64,000 nucleotides of DNA from Alphaproteobacteria bacterium. GTDB lineage: Bacteria > Pseudomonadota > Alphaproteobacteria > Rhodobacterales > Rhodobacteraceae. The notes beneath the pieces are model-generated. The model was not told the DNA's origin and searched no databases. It saw nothing but the letters and a program-made list of their open reading frames with translations. This document shows positions 37,962 to 45,905 of this stretch, piece by piece (within the stretch, counting starts at the first letter, position 1; the number at the start of each line of letters is the position of its first letter). Where the stretch lies: the NCBI GenBank assembly GCA_009908505.1, contig JAAAPD010000037.1, forward strand, positions 1 through 64,000, in the 5' to 3' direction. The translations under genes and the position numbers were made by a program.

Positions 37962-38216
37962 TTGGGTCGTGGTCTTCGCCTTTTCGGACTTCTGGCACTT
38001 CTGACGGGGCTTGTCCCTATCGCCCTGCCGCTTGTGGCGGGCGCGTTGGCCGGCATGCTGGACGGCTGTTCGGTGAACGAGGCGGGTAGCACCGGCTGCG
38101 TCCTGTTCGGCCGCTCCGTCGACGCACCCTTGGCGGCCAGCTACCGGCTTTTCTGGGCCATTCCGCCCGGCCTGGCATTGGCCATGATCGGGTTCTTTCT
38201 TCTGCTGGCGGGCTGA
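37962..38216 (+). CDS. Small membrane protein between hisA and hisF, unknown
   Basis: An 84-residue protein with two hydrophobic segments (RLFGLLALLTGLVPIALPLVA and LFWAIPPGLALAMIGFFLLL) joined by a loop with two cysteines (DGCSVNEAGSTGCVLFG), a likely disulfide on the periplasmic side. I place the start at TTG 37962, 4 nt after the hisA stop; no ATG or GTG gives a similar protein without overlapping hisA deeply. I do not recognise the family. It probably just rides in the operon. Confidence 0.6.
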   Translation: MGRGLRLFGLLALLTGLVPIALPLVAGALAGMLDGCSVNEAGSTGCVLFGRSVDAPLAASYRLFWAIPPGLALAMIGFFLLLAG

Positions 38217-38262
38217 GGCATAAGGCGCAGCGAAACCCGCCGCGCACAACATCGGTAGCCCC

Positions 38263-39024
38263 ATGCTCAAGACCCGCATCATTCCCTGTCTCGACGTCGC
38301 CGATGGCCGCGTGGTCAAGGGCGTCAATTTCCTCGACCTAGTCGATGCCGGCGACCCGGTGGAGGCCGCCCGCGCCTATGACGCCGCCGGCGCCGACGAG
38401 CTGTGCTTTCTCGACATTCACGCCACCCATGAAAACCGCGGCACCATGTATGACCTGGCCACCCGAACGGCCGAACAGGTCTTCATGCCGCTGACCATCG
38501 GCGGCGGCGTGCGCAGCCATGAAGACGTGCGCAAGCTGCTGCTGGCCGGCGCCGACAAGGTGTCGTTCAACTCCGCCGCGGTCGCCGACCCCGACGTGCT
38601 GACCGAGGCCGCCCTGCGTTTCGGCAGCCAGTGCATTGTCTGTGCCATCGACGCCAAGACGGTCGCACCGGGCCGCTGGGAGATATTCACCCACGGCGGT
38701 CGCAAACCCACCGGCATCGACGCGGTGGAATTCGCCCTCACCGCCGCCCGGAAGGGCGCCGGGGAAATCCTTCTGACCTCCATGGACCGGGACGGGACCA
38801 AGGCAGGGTTCAACCTGCCGCTGACCCGCGCCATCGCCGACGCGGTGGATATCCCCGTGATCGCCTCTGGCGGCGTCGGCACGCTGGACCACCTGGTCGA
38901 GGGCGTTACCGAGGGCCATGCCAGCGCTGTGCTTGCCGCCTCGATCTTCCATTTCGGCACCCATACCATCGCCCAGGCCAAGGCCCACATGGCCGCCGCC
39001 GGTATCCCCATGAGGATGACATGA
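38263..39024 (+). CDS. hisF: HisF, imidazole glycerol phosphate synthase cyclase subunit
   Basis: A 253-residue TIM barrel that with HisH makes imidazole glycerol phosphate and AICAR. It begins [20 protein letters not shown] (catalytic Asp in CLDV), has [40 protein letters not shown] (second Asp) and [12 protein letters not shown]. The stop overlaps hisE by 4 nt. Confidence 0.97.
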   Translation: MLKTRIIPCLDVADGRVVKGVNFLDLVDAGDPVEAARAYDAAGADELCFLDIHATHENRGTMYDLATRTAEQVFMPLTIGGGVRSHEDVRKLLLAGADKVSFNSAAVADPDVLTEAALRFGSQCIVCAIDAKTVAPGRWEIFTHGGRKPTGIDAVEFALTAARKGAGEILLTSMDRDGTKAGFNLPLTRAIADAVDIPVIASGGVGTLDHLVEGVTEGHASAVLAASIFHFGTHTIAQAKAHMAAAGIPMRMT

Positions 39025-39323
39025 CCATCGCAGACCTTGCCGCGACCATCGCCGCCCGCGCCGGCGCCGACCCGGACACCAGCTGGACCGCCAGGCTTCT
39101 GGCCGATCCCGGCAAGGCCGCCGAGAAGTTCGGCGAAGAAGCCGTCGAAGCGATCATCGAGGCGGTGCGGAACGACCCCGCGAAACTGACCGCCGAAGCT
39201 GCCGATGCGCTCTATCACCTGCTGGTCATGTGCGCCGCGCGGGGTGTGACGCTCTCCGACATTGAAGCGGAACTCGCAAGCCGTCAAAAGCAGAGCGGCA
39301 TCGAGGAGAAGGCCAGCCGATGA
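39021..39323 (+). CDS. hisE: HisE, phosphoribosyl-ATP pyrophosphatase
   Basis: A 100-residue all-alpha MazG-like enzyme, the second step of histidine synthesis. Conserved segments are [26 protein letters not shown] (metal-binding acidic helix) and [16 protein letters not shown]-type ([15 protein letters not shown]). The ATG overlaps the hisF stop (ATGA) and its own stop overlaps the next gene, so three genes are coupled. Confidence 0.96.
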   Translation: MTIADLAATIAARAGADPDTSWTARLLADPGKAAEKFGEEAVEAIIEAVRNDPAKLTAEAADALYHLLVMCAARGVTLSDIEAELASRQKQSGIEEKASR

Positions 39324-39607
39324 TCCGCCATATCGTGTTTTTCTCCGCCAAGGATCCGGCGGATGTGCAAAGGATCGAGGACGGTCTGAACATGCTCGCC
39401 ACGATTCCCGAACATGACCGGTTCGAGGTCCGCCGGTCCCTGCATGCCGACCAGCTGACCGGCAACGCGGTCGACGTGGTGGTCTATGCCGAATTCGCCG
39501 ATGACGCGGCCCTGGCGCGCTACAAGGCGCACCCGACCTACCAGGCCTGCATCGACGTGGTGCGCCCCCTGCGCGACTTGCGCCTGGCCGCCGACATCGA
39601 ATCCTGA
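39320..39607 (+). CDS. Dabb (stress-responsive A/B barrel) domain protein
   Basis: A 95-residue ferredoxin-like alpha/beta barrel protein. The Dabb features are the N-terminal [11 protein letters not shown] strand, the [20 protein letters not shown] helix-strand and HxxH-like [14 protein letters not shown]. The role is unknown. It overlaps hisE by 4 nt and so is the last gene of the his run, a position the sequence gives no biochemical reason for. Confidence 0.88.
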   Translation: MIRHIVFFSAKDPADVQRIEDGLNMLATIPEHDRFEVRRSLHADQLTGNAVDVVVYAEFADDAALARYKAHPTYQACIDVVRPLRDLRLAADIES

Positions 39608-39610
39608 CCC

Positions 39611-39672
39611 TTTCTTCGGACCGGTAAATATCCCGGGGTGAATTGGCCGCAGGCCAAGAGGGGCAGCGCCCC
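39611..39672. repeat. Dispersed intergenic hairpin repeat, copy C (diverged)
   Basis: The pattern is TTCTTCGG, AAATATCCCGGGGTGA, TTGGCC-gca-GGCCAA, GGGGC-agc-GCCCC. It has the same order of parts as the copy at 52699-52774 but with changed stem sequences. It fills the space between the Dabb gene and the convergent CoA-binding gene. Confidence 0.55.
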
Positions 39673-40145
39673 TAGAGTTTCGACGAGATCCGCCCGGTAT
39701 TTATACCCCCGCGCGACAGCTCGCCGCACAGCCGCTGATATTCCATCTTGGGACACAGATCCATCACCACGTCGACACCGCGCGCCTCGGCCCGGGCCGC
39801 CGCCGCCTCGTGCACCACGCCGATCTGCATCCAGATCGTCTGCAGGTCCGGCCAGCGCGCAAGCGCCTCGTCCACGATGGGCGGCACCGCGTCCGGCCGA
39901 CGGAAGATATCGACCATGTCCACGTCATCGGGGACGTCCGACAAGCTGGCACGGACCGTTTCACCCAGCAATTCCTGCCCTGCAAGGCCCGGATTGACCG
40001 GGATCACCCGATAGCCCTTCAAGCCCAGGTAGCGCGCCACGAAATAGGACGGCCGCACCGGGTTCGCACTGACGCCGACGATGGCGATGGTATGGGCGCG
40101 GTCAAGGATGGTCCGCAGATGCGAGTCGCTGTAGGTCACGGCCAC
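39672..40145 (-). CDS. CoA-binding domain protein (YccU-like)
   Basis: A 157-residue Rossmann-fold protein of the CoA_binding_2 family. Landmarks are TIAIVGVSANPVRPSYFVAR at about residue 18, the VIPVNPGLAGQELLGE loop, VDMVDIFRRPDAVPPIVDEA and IWMQIGVVHEAAAARAEARG with VVMDLCPKMEYQRL. Similar proteins bind CoA or nucleotides; no reaction is known. It starts with GTG (40145). It is convergent with the his operon. Confidence 0.9.
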   Translation of the reverse strand: MAVTYSDSHLRTILDRAHTIAIVGVSANPVRPSYFVARYLGLKGYRVIPVNPGLAGQELLGETVRASLSDVPDDVDMVDIFRRPDAVPPIVDEALARWPDLQTIWMQIGVVHEAAAARAEARGVDVVMDLCPKMEYQRLCGELSRGGINTGRISSKL

Positions 40146-40168
40146 AGGCTAGCCCGCGCCGGGCGAAG

Positions 40169-40199
40169 AAAAAAGCGCCCAAGGGGAAACCTTGGGCGC
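40169..40199 (-). terminator. Intrinsic terminator
   Basis: The stem 40175-40184 / 40190-40199 has a 5-nt loop, followed on the minus strand by TTTTTTCTT. It is strong and unambiguous in direction; it ends either the YHS transcript or the candidate sRNA. Confidence 0.88.
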
Positions 40200-40257
40200 A
40201 TCAGGTACGGAACGAGGGACAGTGAGAGAAGCAAGGCGTTCCGCGCTCTTGCTTCCA
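40169..40257 (-). ncRNA. Candidate sRNA with 5' hairpin and intrinsic terminator
   Basis: On the minus strand a CCTATCT -10-like element (40270-40264) is followed by an 8-bp perfect hairpin GAAGCAAG / CTTGCTTC (40255-40228), a single-stranded linker, and a 10-bp perfect terminator stem GCGCCCAAGG / CCTTGGGCGC with six T after it. No coding frame is conserved in it. The predicted RNA is about 89 nt. It could also be only the 3' trailer of the YHS gene upstream, so I call it a candidate. Confidence 0.5.
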
Positions 40258-40312
40258 ATCTTTAGATAGGTATGTGCGCGCGCCGGAAAAGGCAGCTCAG
40301 GAAAATGTGAAC

Positions 40313-40768
40313 TCAGCCCAGGATGCCCGGCCAATTTTCCATCGCCCTTGCAATATTGCCCTCGACATCCTGCAACCACCGCGCCCGCGTCGGCAGATCC
40401 GTCATCAAGTAAAGCCTCCCCCCATGCAGAGACCAGGCCTCCGGACTCGTTGCCGAAAGCCGCCTCCGCGACGCCTTGAAGGCGCAGTAGCCGCCGAAAG
40501 CCGGAGCGAAACGCACCGGGTCGCGCTCGAAGGCCCGGAGATTGGCGCCATCAGCGAAATACCAGATCGCCCCGCGCCACATCAGACGGTGCCCAGCCAG
40601 GCCCGCAACCGGCCCCTTACCGTCGAAATACGCGACGGGGTCGGCACCGTTGATCGCCATGTTGCCGGTGCTGAAGATCTCGGCCTCACGGGCCGGGGCC
40701 CGGCTGGCCAGGGTCAGGGAAAGCGGGGCGCAAAGCGCTCCGGCCATGAAGGTGCGGCGTGTCGGCAT
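40313..40768 (-). CDS. YHS-domain secreted protein
   Basis: A 151-residue protein with an N-terminal export signal (PTRRTFMAGALCAPLSLTLA), with a twin arginine before a hydrophobic stretch, so export by Tat is possible. The mature part is a YHS domain: ADPVAYFDGKGPVAGLAGHR, WYFADGANLRAFERDPVRFA and FGGYCAFKAS. YHS domains often bind metals through the Cys of GGYCA; some such proteins act in copper or iron handling. The ATG at 40768 was chosen for the RRTF signal. Confidence 0.85.
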   Translation of the reverse strand: MPTRRTFMAGALCAPLSLTLASRAPAREAEIFSTGNMAINGADPVAYFDGKGPVAGLAGHRLMWRGAIWYFADGANLRAFERDPVRFAPAFGGYCAFKASRRRLSATSPEAWSLHGGRLYLMTDLPTRARWLQDVEGNIARAMENWPGILG

Positions 40769-40872
40769 GGTGCATCGGGTCCCATTTCCTTGCGTCCACG
40801 TTAACCTGAGCGCCCCGGCTGCCCGGGGAAAGCCCCGTGTCACCCCGCTCGCTGGGACGTGATGGGCGGTGA

Positions 40873-41199
40873 TCAGTCGAAGATGTCTTCGACCACGTCC
40901 CAGATTTCTTCGAAAATCTTCTTCGCGCGCTTGCCACCCTTGCGCTTTTTCTTGCGTTTGGGCCGGTCCGGGCGGCCCCATTTCGCCTTTGGGTGGGTCG
41001 GCTTCGGGGCCGGGCGGGCGGGCGTCGCCCGTGGCGCGGTCGCCCCGCCCGGCCCGGATCCGGGCACCGGCATCTGCTTGAGATCATGCAGCGGCGCCCC
41101 GCAGCTGGAACAAGCCAGTTCGTGCCGCTCGCGTCCCTTCAGGGCCAGCGCGGCACGGGTGCCGCAGTAACAGCAGGTGGCGATCTTTCGGGCGGGCAT
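40873..41199 (-). CDS. Zinc-ribbon protein with lysine-rich tail, unknown
   Basis: A 108-residue protein with an N-terminal zinc ribbon (CYCG, about 18 residues, CSSCG), a Pro/Ala/Gly linker, then a strongly basic stretch (KAKWGRPDRPKRKKKRKGGK) and an acidic end (FEEIWDVVEDIFD). The layout suggests a nucleic-acid-binding protein; I do not know a function. It lies 9 nt downstream of rlmB on the same strand, which fits an RNA-related role, by inference only. Confidence 0.75.
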   Translation of the reverse strand: MPARKIATCCYCGTRAALALKGRERHELACSSCGAPLHDLKQMPVPGSGPGGATAPRATPARPAPKPTHPKAKWGRPDRPKRKKKRKGGKRAKKIFEEIWDVVEDIFD

Positions 41200-41208
41200 C
41201 GGTCCTCC

Positions 41209-41979
41209 TCAGCGGTCCTTCGTGGCATATAGGGCGACCGCCGCCGCGTTGGAGACATTGAGCGACCCGAACGTCCCCGCAACGTCGATTTTCACCAGTT
41301 TGTCGCAGGTGGTGCGGGTTTTCTCTCGCAATCCAGGCCCTTCCGCGCCCAGCACCAGCGCGACAGGCCGGTCCTTTTGCCCCGCCAGGGTGGTTTCGAT
41401 GCTGTCCGCTGCCTCGCCGGCGAGTCCCAGCACGAGGTAGCCCATGGATTTAAGCTCTTCCATGGCCACGGCCAGGTTCTTGACCCGCAGGTAGGGTTGG
41501 CGTTCCAGCGCCCCCGAGGCCGTCTTGGCCAGGGCGCCGGTCTCGGGCGCGGAATGGCGTTGCACCGCGATCACGGCCTTCGCGCCGAAGACCTCGGCCG
41601 AGCGCAGGATCGCGCCGACGTTATGCGGGTCGGTCACCCGGTCCAGCAACACCACGCGTGCGGGGCCGTCCGGGAAACAGGCATCGACCAGCCTGCCCCA
41701 GTCCAGCGGCCGCACCTCCAGCGCCGCGCCCTGATGCACCGATTGCGGGTCGATGGGGGCCGCGAACTTGCGCGCGTCGCTGATTTCGGGCGCGGGGCCA
41801 TGGGCCACCGCCTCGCCCAGCCGGTCCAGCGCGTTCTTGGTCACCACCAGCCGCAATTTCTCGCGGGCGGGGTTCATAAGGGCATCGCGCACCGCGTGGA
41901 TGCCGAACAGCCATACGGTCTCGGACGCGGCCTTGCGCCGGGCCTGTTCCTTCTCGACGACCCATTTCGGTTTCTTCAT
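41209..41979 (-). CDS. rlmB: RlmB-like 23S rRNA (guanosine-2'-O)-methyltransferase
   Basis: A 256-residue SPOUT (TrmH-family) methyltransferase. The N-terminal substrate-binding domain starts WLFGIHAVRDALMNP. The knotted SAM domain shows DRVTDPHNVGAILRSAEVFG, LVLGAEGPGLREKT and KIDVAGTFGSLNVSNAAAVA. This family methylates G2251 of 23S rRNA in E. coli. The ATG at 41979 has AAAAGGAGAGCGCG upstream, an ideal ribosome-binding site. It is transcribed away from the adjacent tRNA-Tyr. Confidence 0.93.
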   Translation of the reverse strand: MKKPKWVVEKEQARRKAASETVWLFGIHAVRDALMNPAREKLRLVVTKNALDRLGEAVAHGPAPEISDARKFAAPIDPQSVHQGAALEVRPLDWGRLVDACFPDGPARVVLLDRVTDPHNVGAILRSAEVFGAKAVIAVQRHSAPETGALAKTASGALERQPYLRVKNLAVAMEELKSMGYLVLGLAGEAADSIETTLAGQKDRPVALVLGAEGPGLREKTRTTCDKLVKIDVAGTFGSLNVSNAAAVALYATKDR

Positions 41980-42086
41980 CGCGCTCTCCTTTTCCCCGTC
42001 ATGGGGTGGTCTGCGAAAAACCGCAAGTGCGGGGGCCAAAATGGTGTTGACGCCCCAAGGCCCCACGGCTATCCACCCCCAGCGTC

Positions 42087-42170
42087 GGGCGACGAGCTGC
42101 AAGGTGCGGCAGCGGACTGTAACTCCGCCGGGGAGACCCATGCCTGGTTCGATTCCAGGGTCGCCCACCA
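42087..42170 (+). tRNA. tRNA-Tyr (anticodon GTA)
   Basis: An 84-nt class II tRNA. Acceptor stem GGGCGAC / GTCGCCC, D stem GCTG / CGGC, anticodon stem GCGGA / TCCGC around the loop CTGTAAC (anticodon GTA), a long variable arm (GGGGAGACCC), T stem CCTGG / CCAGG with TTCGATT, and an encoded CCA end. The long variable arm and GTA anticodon agree with bacterial tRNA-Tyr. Confidence 0.97.
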
Positions 42171-42250
42171 TTCCCCCTTACATAATCCCATGCGCCCTGA
42201 TGCAGGATCGCCTGTTACGCGGCCGCTGCGGGCCGACGCTTTGGTGGCAG

Positions 42251-42323
42251 GCGGTGCCGGGGGCTCTGCCCCCGTCGGCCATGGGCCGACTCCCCCGCGG
42301 TATTTTTGACCCAAAGAAGCCGG
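42251..42323. repeat. Dispersed intergenic hairpin repeat, copy A
   Basis: Two successive hairpins, GGGGGC-tct-GCCCCC and GTCGGCC-at-GGGCCGAC, then TCCCCCGCGGTATTT and GACCCAAAGAAGCCGG. Nearly the same sequence occurs inverted at 52699-52774. It lies between tRNA-Tyr and the glycerate kinase gene. Confidence 0.8.
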
Positions 42324-42368
42324 ATCTTGGGGCTTTATGCGCGAAAGGCTTTGGGCAATATCGCTGAC

Positions 42369-43634
42369 ATGGACAAGAAAGAGACCGATTCCGCTCTTTT
42401 GCGACGGCTGTTCGATGGCGCGATCGAACTGGCCGACCCGATGTGCAGCCTGGCCGCGCATCTGCCGCCGAAACCCGGCGGGCGCGTCGTCGTCGGCGGC
42501 GCGGGCAAGGCCAGCGCGCGCATGGCCGAGGCGGTCGAGGCCGCATGGGGCCCCTGCGAGGGGCTGGTGATCACCCGTTATGGCCATGCCCGCCCCTGCC
42601 AAGGCATCGAGATCGTCGAGGCCGCCCACCCGGTGCCCGATGCGGCCGGGGTGGCGGCGACGCGGCGGATGCTGGACCTCGTATCGGGGCTGGGCGCGGA
42701 CGATTTCGTCCTGGCGCTGATCTCGGGGGGCGGGTCGGCCCTGCTTTGTGCTCCGGCCAAGGGGCTGACCCTGGGCGACAAGCAGGCAGTGGCGCGCGAC
42801 CTTCTGGCCAGCGGCGCGCCGATTACCGAGATCAACGGCGTGCGCAAGCAGTTGTCATCGGTCAAGGGCGGACGTCTGGCCACCGCGGCCTACCCGGCGC
42901 GGATGCTGGCCCTGATGATTTCCGATGTGCCCGGCGACGCGCCCGGCGATATCGCCAGCGGCCCAACCGTGGGCGATGCGGGCGATGCGGCGCGCGCGGC
43001 CCAAGTCCTGGCGCAGTGGGGCGTGACCCCGCCCCCGGCCGTGGCCGCGCACCTGGCCCAGGGCGGCGCGCCGGTGCCCCCCGGTGATCCGCGCCTGTCA
43101 CGCGTCGAAAATGTCGTTTACGCCGCCCCCTCGCAATCGCTGGAGGCAGCGGCGGACCTAGCCCGGTTGGGCGGGATCGAGGTGATGCTGCTGGGCGCCG
43201 ATATCGAGGGCGAGGCGCGCGAGATCGCCGCCCGGCACGCCAGGCTCGCCCTTGACCAGCAGCGCAGCCGGGGCGCCGGGACGGCCGCGCCCCTTCTGAT
43301 CCTGTCGGGGGGCGAGCTGACCGTGACCCGGCGCGGCGATGGCAGCGGCGGGCCCAACGCGGAATACTGCCTCGCGCTGGCCTTGGGATTGGCGGGGGCG
43401 CCGGGCATCCACGCCCTCGCCTGCGACACGGACGGGGTCGACGGCATCGCCGAGGTGGCCGGGGCCACGATCACTCCCGACACGCTGGCCCGCGCCAAAG
43501 CCATAGGGCTGGATCCGGACAGCGCCCTGGCCCGCAACGACGCGCATGGCTTTTTCGGCGCCCTAAGCGACCAGGTCGTGACCGGACCGACCCTGACCAA
43601 CGTGAACGACTTCCGCGCCATCCTGATCCGTTAG
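42369..43634 (+). CDS. Glycerate 2-kinase (MOFRL/DUF4147 family)
   Basis: A 421-residue enzyme of the GckA/TtuD type, which phosphorylates D-glycerate to 2-phosphoglycerate. The N-terminal DUF4147 domain has RVVVGGAGKASARMAEAVE, EAAHPVPDAAG and LALISGGGSALLCAP with NGVRKQLSSVKGG; the C-terminal MOFRL domain has LLILSGGELTVT, GGPNAEYCLALAL and ACDTDGVDGIAEVAGA. ATG 42369 was chosen by family length. It precedes the B12 riboswitch but has no evident link to it. Confidence 0.92.
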   Translation: MDKKETDSALLRRLFDGAIELADPMCSLAAHLPPKPGGRVVVGGAGKASARMAEAVEAAWGPCEGLVITRYGHARPCQGIEIVEAAHPVPDAAGVAATRRMLDLVSGLGADDFVLALISGGGSALLCAPAKGLTLGDKQAVARDLLASGAPITEINGVRKQLSSVKGGRLATAAYPARMLALMISDVPGDAPGDIASGPTVGDAGDAARAAQVLAQWGVTPPPAVAAHLAQGGAPVPPGDPRLSRVENVVYAAPSQSLEAAADLARLGGIEVMLLGADIEGEAREIAARHARLALDQQRSRGAGTAAPLLILSGGELTVTRRGDGSGGPNAEYCLALALGLAGAPGIHALACDTDGVDGIAEVAGATITPDTLARAKAIGLDPDSALARNDAHGFFGALSDQVVTGPTLTNVNDFRAILIR

Positions 43635-43644
43635 CGCTTAGCCC

Positions 43645-43671
43645 TTTACAGACTCGGATTCGCGCTATATC
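43645..43671 (+). promoter_or_regulatory. Candidate promoter of the B12 operon
   Basis: TTTACA (43645-43650) and TATATC (43666-43671) with a 15-nt spacer, placed just before the riboswitch. The spacer is slightly short for a sigma-70 promoter, so confidence is limited. Confidence 0.4.
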
Positions 43672-43676
43672 GCCGG

Positions 43677-43872
43677 GGTTGCTTCGGTCTCGGGCGGCGT
43701 GCCGTCCGGGTAATAGGGAACTGCGGTGCGGCCATGCAGATGGTCAAATCCGCGACTGCCCCCGCAACTGTGAGCGGAGAGCGATGCCGGCATATGCCAC
43801 TTCGGGCCAATTGTCCCGAGGGAAGGCCCGGCAAAGCAACGACCCGCAAGTCAGGAGACCTGCCGAAGTGAT
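43677..43872 (+). promoter_or_regulatory. Cobalamin (adenosylcobalamin) riboswitch
   Basis: The B12 riboswitch core is clear: GGGTAATAGGGAA, the conserved CCCCCGCAACTGTGA, ATGCCACT, GAGGGAAGGC, and the B12 box GACCCGCAAGTCAGGAGACC at 43841-43860. It precedes btuB by about 150 nt. B12 binding normally represses translation or transcription of the downstream gene. The space between the B12 box and the ATG (43873-44018) probably holds the expression platform; I could not pick one hairpin with confidence. Confidence 0.95.
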
Positions 43873-44018
43873 CACCCTATCCGGGCGCGGGGCGTGCCAT
43901 GGATAACGGACCTTCCGTCGTGGTGGCATTTCAAGCCGTGCGCGGGAGGGGTGCGATCTCCCCCGATCACAAGAATGAGAACGGGCCGAAAACAGGCCCC
44001 GAAACGATTGGGACGACC

Positions 44019-45905
44019 ATGACCAGAAAGACCCTTTGGGCCACCACCGCCGTTATCGCATTCGCATCGCCGCTGGCCGCGCAGGACGCGTTCGAACTGG
44101 ACGAGATCATCGTGAGCGGCGCCTTCATACCGCTTGACGAAGCCGCGTATGGGCGCGCTGTCACTGTTGTGACACACGAGGACATTGCCGAGCGCGGGAT
44201 CACCACAGTTCAAGACGCCATCGCCGCGCTGCCCGGCGTCTCTGTCAGCCAGACCGATCCCTACAACACTCAGGTTCGTCTTCGGGGGGGCGAGGGCAAC
44301 CATACATTGGTTCTCATCGACGGTGTCGAGGCCCTATCGGGTGAAAACGGTGAATACTTCTTCTCGGGGCTTTCGACGGCCGCGATCGAGCGGATCGAGA
44401 TCCTTCGGGGCCCACAATCGGCGCTTTACGGCTCCAATGCGATGTCGGGCGTCATCTCGATCACCACGGCCGAGCCTGACGCGGATGGCGCCACCTACAA
44501 TGCAGGGCTTATGGTCGGCAGCTCTGGAAGTCGGGAGGCGACATTCAGCGGATCGGCGCGGACCGATCGCTCGCAGCTGTCCTTCGGCATGATATCCCGG
44601 CACGATGGCGGCTACGATGTTTCCGGCGATGGCGGCGAGGCGGACGAAAGCGATCGTTTGACGCTCAACCTCAAGGGAGAGGCGGAAATCGCCGAGGGCG
44701 TCACCGCCGGATTCACCCTGCGAAACTCCGATCAGACCTATGACTTCGATCGGACCGATGGCGGCGCGACAGATGCGGCGGGCTATGTTGTGGACGCCGA
44801 TAACAGCGCCGAGCGGACGGAACGTCTTGGCTCCGCATGGCTGGAGGTCGAGGCATTGGGCGGCCGGATGCTCAATCGTTTTTCATACGAGGGCAACGCC
44901 TTCACGACCGAGCTGTCCGACGACAGCGACACGATCACGTCCAATACCGAGAGTGACATGTCCAAGCTGGCCTACCAGCTCAGCTACGGGCTTGACGGTG
45001 CAGCGGTCGATAATTCAGCGCATGTGCTGACGGTTCTACTAGAGGCACAGGAGCTGGCGTTCACGGACGTTCTGCGAAGCGAAGACTACGGCCGCAGCAG
45101 TCGCGCGATCGCGCTCGAATATGTCGGGCAGATCAACCCGGATCTGGCGGTCCAAGCCTCGCTTCGCCGCGATTTCAACGACGACTTCAAAGATGCGACA
45201 AGCTGGACGCTCGCGGGCTCCTACCGATTGGACTCGGGTGCGCGGCTGCATGCCTCTGCCGGGCAGGCCGTCGTCAACCCGACAATGTACGAACAATTCG
45301 GCTTCTTCCCGGGGTTCTATGTCGGCAACCCCGACCTTGACCCCGAACGGTCGCTTGGCTTCGACATCGGCATCGAAATCCCGTTCTCCGGTTCACGCGG
45401 GGTCTTGGACGTGACGCTCTTCGCGGAAGAACTCGAAGGTGAGATCATTTACACGCCGGCCTTCGATCAAGCCATAAACCGCGACGGCACGTCGAACCGC
45501 AGAGGCGTGGAAGTTGCGCTCGACTACGATGTGACACCTGACCTGGCCTTGTCATTCGACTACACCTACCTGGATGCTACAGATGCAAACGGCGATGTCG
45601 AGATTCGCCGTCCCGGGCATGAAGCGGTTCTTGGCCTGCGCGCGCGCACCTTCGGCGGCGACGGAACGGTGACCGCGCAGGTGCGCCATGTCGCGGACCT
45701 GTACGACACCCAATTCTACGGAAGTTTCGCGACGGAAAAACTGCCTGACTACACCCTGGTCGATGTTGCCATGACCTACCAGATCTCCGACACGGTCTCA
45801 TTTCGTGGTCGGGTCGACAATCTGTTGGACGCGGAGTCCTCGGACGTCTGGGGCTATGTCGGTCCGGGCCGTGAAGCCTACCTGGGGATCGATGTCGCGT
45901 TTTGA
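44019..45905 (+). CDS. btuB: BtuB-like TonB-dependent outer membrane B12 receptor
   Basis: A 628-residue TonB-dependent receptor: signal peptide MTRKTLWATTAVIAFASPLAAQ, a TonB box-like DEIIVSG right after it, the plug domain (AVTVVTHEDIAERGITTVQD, VRLRGGEGNHTLVLIDGVEA, IERIEILRGPQSALYGSNAM) and a 22-strand barrel ending in an aromatic-type residue (AYLGIDVAF). The riboswitch upstream and the importer genes downstream identify the substrate as a cobalamin or related corrinoid. ATG 44019 matches the signal peptide. Its codon choice looks less GC-biased than that of its neighbours, which may reflect transfer of this gene. Confidence 0.93.
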   Translation: MTRKTLWATTAVIAFASPLAAQDAFELDEIIVSGAFIPLDEAAYGRAVTVVTHEDIAERGITTVQDAIAALPGVSVSQTDPYNTQVRLRGGEGNHTLVLIDGVEALSGENGEYFFSGLSTAAIERIEILRGPQSALYGSNAMSGVISITTAEPDADGATYNAGLMVGSSGSREATFSGSARTDRSQLSFGMISRHDGGYDVSGDGGEADESDRLTLNLKGEAEIAEGVTAGFTLRNSDQTYDFDRTDGGATDAAGYVVDADNSAERTERLGSAWLEVEALGGRMLNRFSYEGNAFTTELSDDSDTITSNTESDMSKLAYQLSYGLDGAAVDNSAHVLTVLLEAQELAFTDVLRSEDYGRSSRAIALEYVGQINPDLAVQASLRRDFNDDFKDATSWTLAGSYRLDSGARLHASAGQAVVNPTMYEQFGFFPGFYVGNPDLDPERSLGFDIGIEIPFSGSRGVLDVTLFAEELEGEIIYTPAFDQAINRDGTSNRRGVEVALDYDVTPDLALSFDYTYLDATDANGDVEIRRPGHEAVLGLRARTFGGDGTVTAQVRHVADLYDTQFYGSFATEKLPDYTLVDVAMTYQISDTVSFRGRVDNLLDAESSDVWGYVGPGREAYLGIDVAF

